NCBI GenBank assembly: GCA_020427155.1
Contig: JAGQOW010000010.1
Span: 1 to 64,000, forward strand
Length of the DNA: 64,000 bases
Origin: Planctomycetales bacterium
GTDB taxonomy: Bacteria; Planctomycetota; Planctomycetia; Pirellulales; Lacipirellulaceae
Reading direction: 5' to 3'
Below the pieces are notes generated by a model, which was not told the DNA's origin, did not search any database, and saw nothing but the letters and a program-made list of their open reading frames with translations. Position numbers and translations under genes: made by a program. Below are positions 62,742 through 64,000 of this stretch, in pieces (the stretch's first letter is position 1; each line of letters starts with the position of its first letter).

Positions 62742-63836
62742 TTATTGGTTGGCCCGTTGGAACTTGACCATGAAATCTCTAAGAGCTTCCACGCCTGCCA
62801 GGGGCATGGCGTTGTAGATCGAAGCGCGGATGCCGCCCACAGAGCGGTGTCCGGCAAGGTCGGTCAGGTTGCACTCTTTCGCCTGGGCCAAGAAAGCGGC
62901 GGTCAAGTCGTCGCTGGGCAGCGTAAAGACAACGTTCATCACCGAGCGGCAATCCGGCTGGGCGTGACCCGTGTAGAAGCCTTCGCTTTGGTCGACGACC
63001 TCATACAGCATTTTTGCTTTGGATCGATTGAGGGCTGCCATTTTTTCGAGCCCACCGATTTCGTCGAGCAGCCAATCCGTGACCAGCCGCACCACGTAGA
63101 TGGCAAATGTGGGGGCAGTATTCATTAACGAACCCTCCTCGGCATGGATTCGATAATTCAAATAGATTGGCAAGGTATCGCTGCTGCGCTGGAGCAGGTC
63201 TTTACGAATAACGACGATCGTGACTCCCGCCGGGCCGAGGTTTTTTTGGGCACAAGCATAAATCAAACCGTAACGTTCGATCGGCAAGGGCTTATACATG
63301 AAATCGCTTGAGGCGTCGCAAACCAGAGGCAGGCTGCCTACTTCAGGCTCGTTGGGAAACTGAACCCCCTGAATGGTTTCGTTGGAAGTGATGTGGACAT
63401 AGGCGGCAGCAGGCGTGAGTGCTAACTGGTCGTTGGTGGGCAGACTTGTGTAGCGTTGGTCGCTGCCGTCCCAAGCAACGTTCATATCGCCTGCTTTGAC
63501 CGCTTCTTTCAGCGCGTGTTTTCCCCAGGAACCGGTAAGGACGTAGTCGGCCGACTTCTTCTCGTTTGTGAGCAGGTTCATCGGAATCATCGAGAACTGC
63601 AAGCGGCCGCCTCCCTGCAGGAAGAGCACCTCGTAGTTGTCGGGGACTTCCAGCAACTTGCGGACATTGGTCTCTGCTGCGCCGATGATTTCTTTGAAAG
63701 TCGGACTGCGGTGGCTAATCTCTAGAATCGAAGCCCGAGGTCCCGGCAAAGCCATCATTTCTTGTTGCACTTGGGCCAATACCGACTCGGGAAGTACGGC
63801 AGGTCCGGCGGAAAAATTGTAGGCACGTTGCGTCAT
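62742..63836 (-). CDS. serC: Phosphoserine aminotransferase
   Basis: A 364-residue fold-type I PLP enzyme. It starts with YNFSAGPAVLPESVLAQVQQ, the usual SerC start. The PLP-binding Lys is in AQKNLGPAGVT (about residue 198). HRSVGGIRASIYNA at the end is the Arg-containing substrate motif. It converts phosphohydroxypyruvate to phosphoserine with glutamate. It is the first gene of the serC-serA operon. A possible ribosome site (agcaagg) precedes ATG 63836. The last 164 bases of the window upstream hold no gene. Confidence 0.96.
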   Translation of the reverse strand: MTQRAYNFSAGPAVLPESVLAQVQQEMMALPGPRASILEISHRSPTFKEIIGAAETNVRKLLEVPDNYEVLFLQGGGRLQFSMIPMNLLTNEKKSADYVLTGSWGKHALKEAVKAGDMNVAWDGSDQRYTSLPTNDQLALTPAAAYVHITSNETIQGVQFPNEPEVGSLPLVCDASSDFMYKPLPIERYGLIYACAQKNLGPAGVTIVVIRKDLLQRSSDTLPIYLNYRIHAEEGSLMNTAPTFAIYVVRLVTDWLLDEIGGLEKMAALNRSKAKMLYEVVDQSEGFYTGHAQPDCRSVMNVVFTLPSDDLTAAFLAQAKECNLTDLAGHRSVGGIRASIYNAMPLAGVEALRDFMVKFQRANQ

Positions 63837-64000
63837 CCTTGCTCACGCTCACTTTCTCGCAATCGTCGAAAAACCGCTTGCCGGGTCAGGTTCAACCCAG
63901 CCTGTTCGGCGAAACCGGCTATTTTAGTGGCTGTCCAAGTGATTGGCGATGGGGCTGTGGGGAATAGAATGGTGAATTGCTGCTGGGACTGTCCCTCGGG

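Noticed and set aside
1-64000. CRISPR arrays
   Set aside because: No regularly spaced short repeats were seen; the only tandem units are the 168-base SBBP repeats.

Overview
The window reads as chromosomal DNA of a planctomycete, probably of the Pirellulales type. The evidence is its gene content: two PSCyt1-DUF1549-DUF1553 proteins each paired with a Tat-exported DUF1501 protein, a PVC-type haem-binding dehydrogenase with HEAT repeats, DUF1080, several sulfatases, BNR sialidase-like proteins, PEP-CTERM proteins and two sodium:solute symporters. Several genes appear to start at TTG. No integrase, transposase or CRISPR array was seen.

Region 1 (1-3755) is the 3' end of a 23S rRNA gene, one complete 5S rRNA gene and its terminator. 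Two short gene cassettes follow, and each ends in a partial 3' copy of 5S. Cassette one is a DUF3696-type AAA ATPase overlapping a PemK/MazF-fold protein, behind a promoter with a palindromic operator-like site. Cassette two is an addiction-module antitoxin with a frameshifted ParE/RelE toxin. A decayed copy of the rRNA terminator closes the region. This looks like an accessory hotspot targeting 5S rRNA, and it is the most unusual part of the window.

Region 2 (3972-6952) holds a porin-like protein, a small cysteine-rich protein, an exported redoxin and a membrane protein.

Region 3 (7120-27833) is a catabolic and uptake region. It has a nickel-pincer LarA-like racemase/epimerase and a ribose-type ABC transporter (lipoprotein, double ATPase, permease). 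These are followed by an exported PHP-domain protein, a Gfo/Idh/MocA oxidoreductase broken by an in-frame TAG, two BNR proteins and a sulfatase. An enolase-superfamily dehydratase comes next. A minus-strand run then encodes an HpaI aldolase, an SDR, an AstE-like deacylase, a PLP threonine-synthase-like enzyme and a second sulfatase. A sodium symporter is divergent from that run. Together they look like a system for acquiring and degrading a modified (sulfated or acidic) sugar or hydroxy acid; the substrate is not known.

Region 4 (27823-39104) is a six-gene minus-strand operon: haem-binding dehydrogenase, ceramidase-like protein, PSCyt1/DUF1549/DUF1553 protein, DUF1501 protein, alpha/beta hydrolase and sialidase-like protein. 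Region 5 (39218-51344) contains a DUF1080 protein, a PhoPQ-related PEP-CTERM protein, a tagaturonate epimerase (UxaE) fused in frame to an exported YVTN/phosphoesterase protein, a second symporter, an acetyl-xylan-esterase-like hydrolase and NagB. UxaE links this part to galacturonate use.

Region 6 (51345-64000) has a non-coding stretch, a small SBBP-repeat PEP-CTERM protein with a duplicated C-terminal fragment, tRNA-Gln(CTG), a second DUF1501 + PSCyt1/DUF1549/DUF1553 pair, an FHA-GAF-PP2C phosphatase, an SMP-30 lactonase-like protein and a BON-domain protein. It ends with the serine biosynthesis genes serC and serA.
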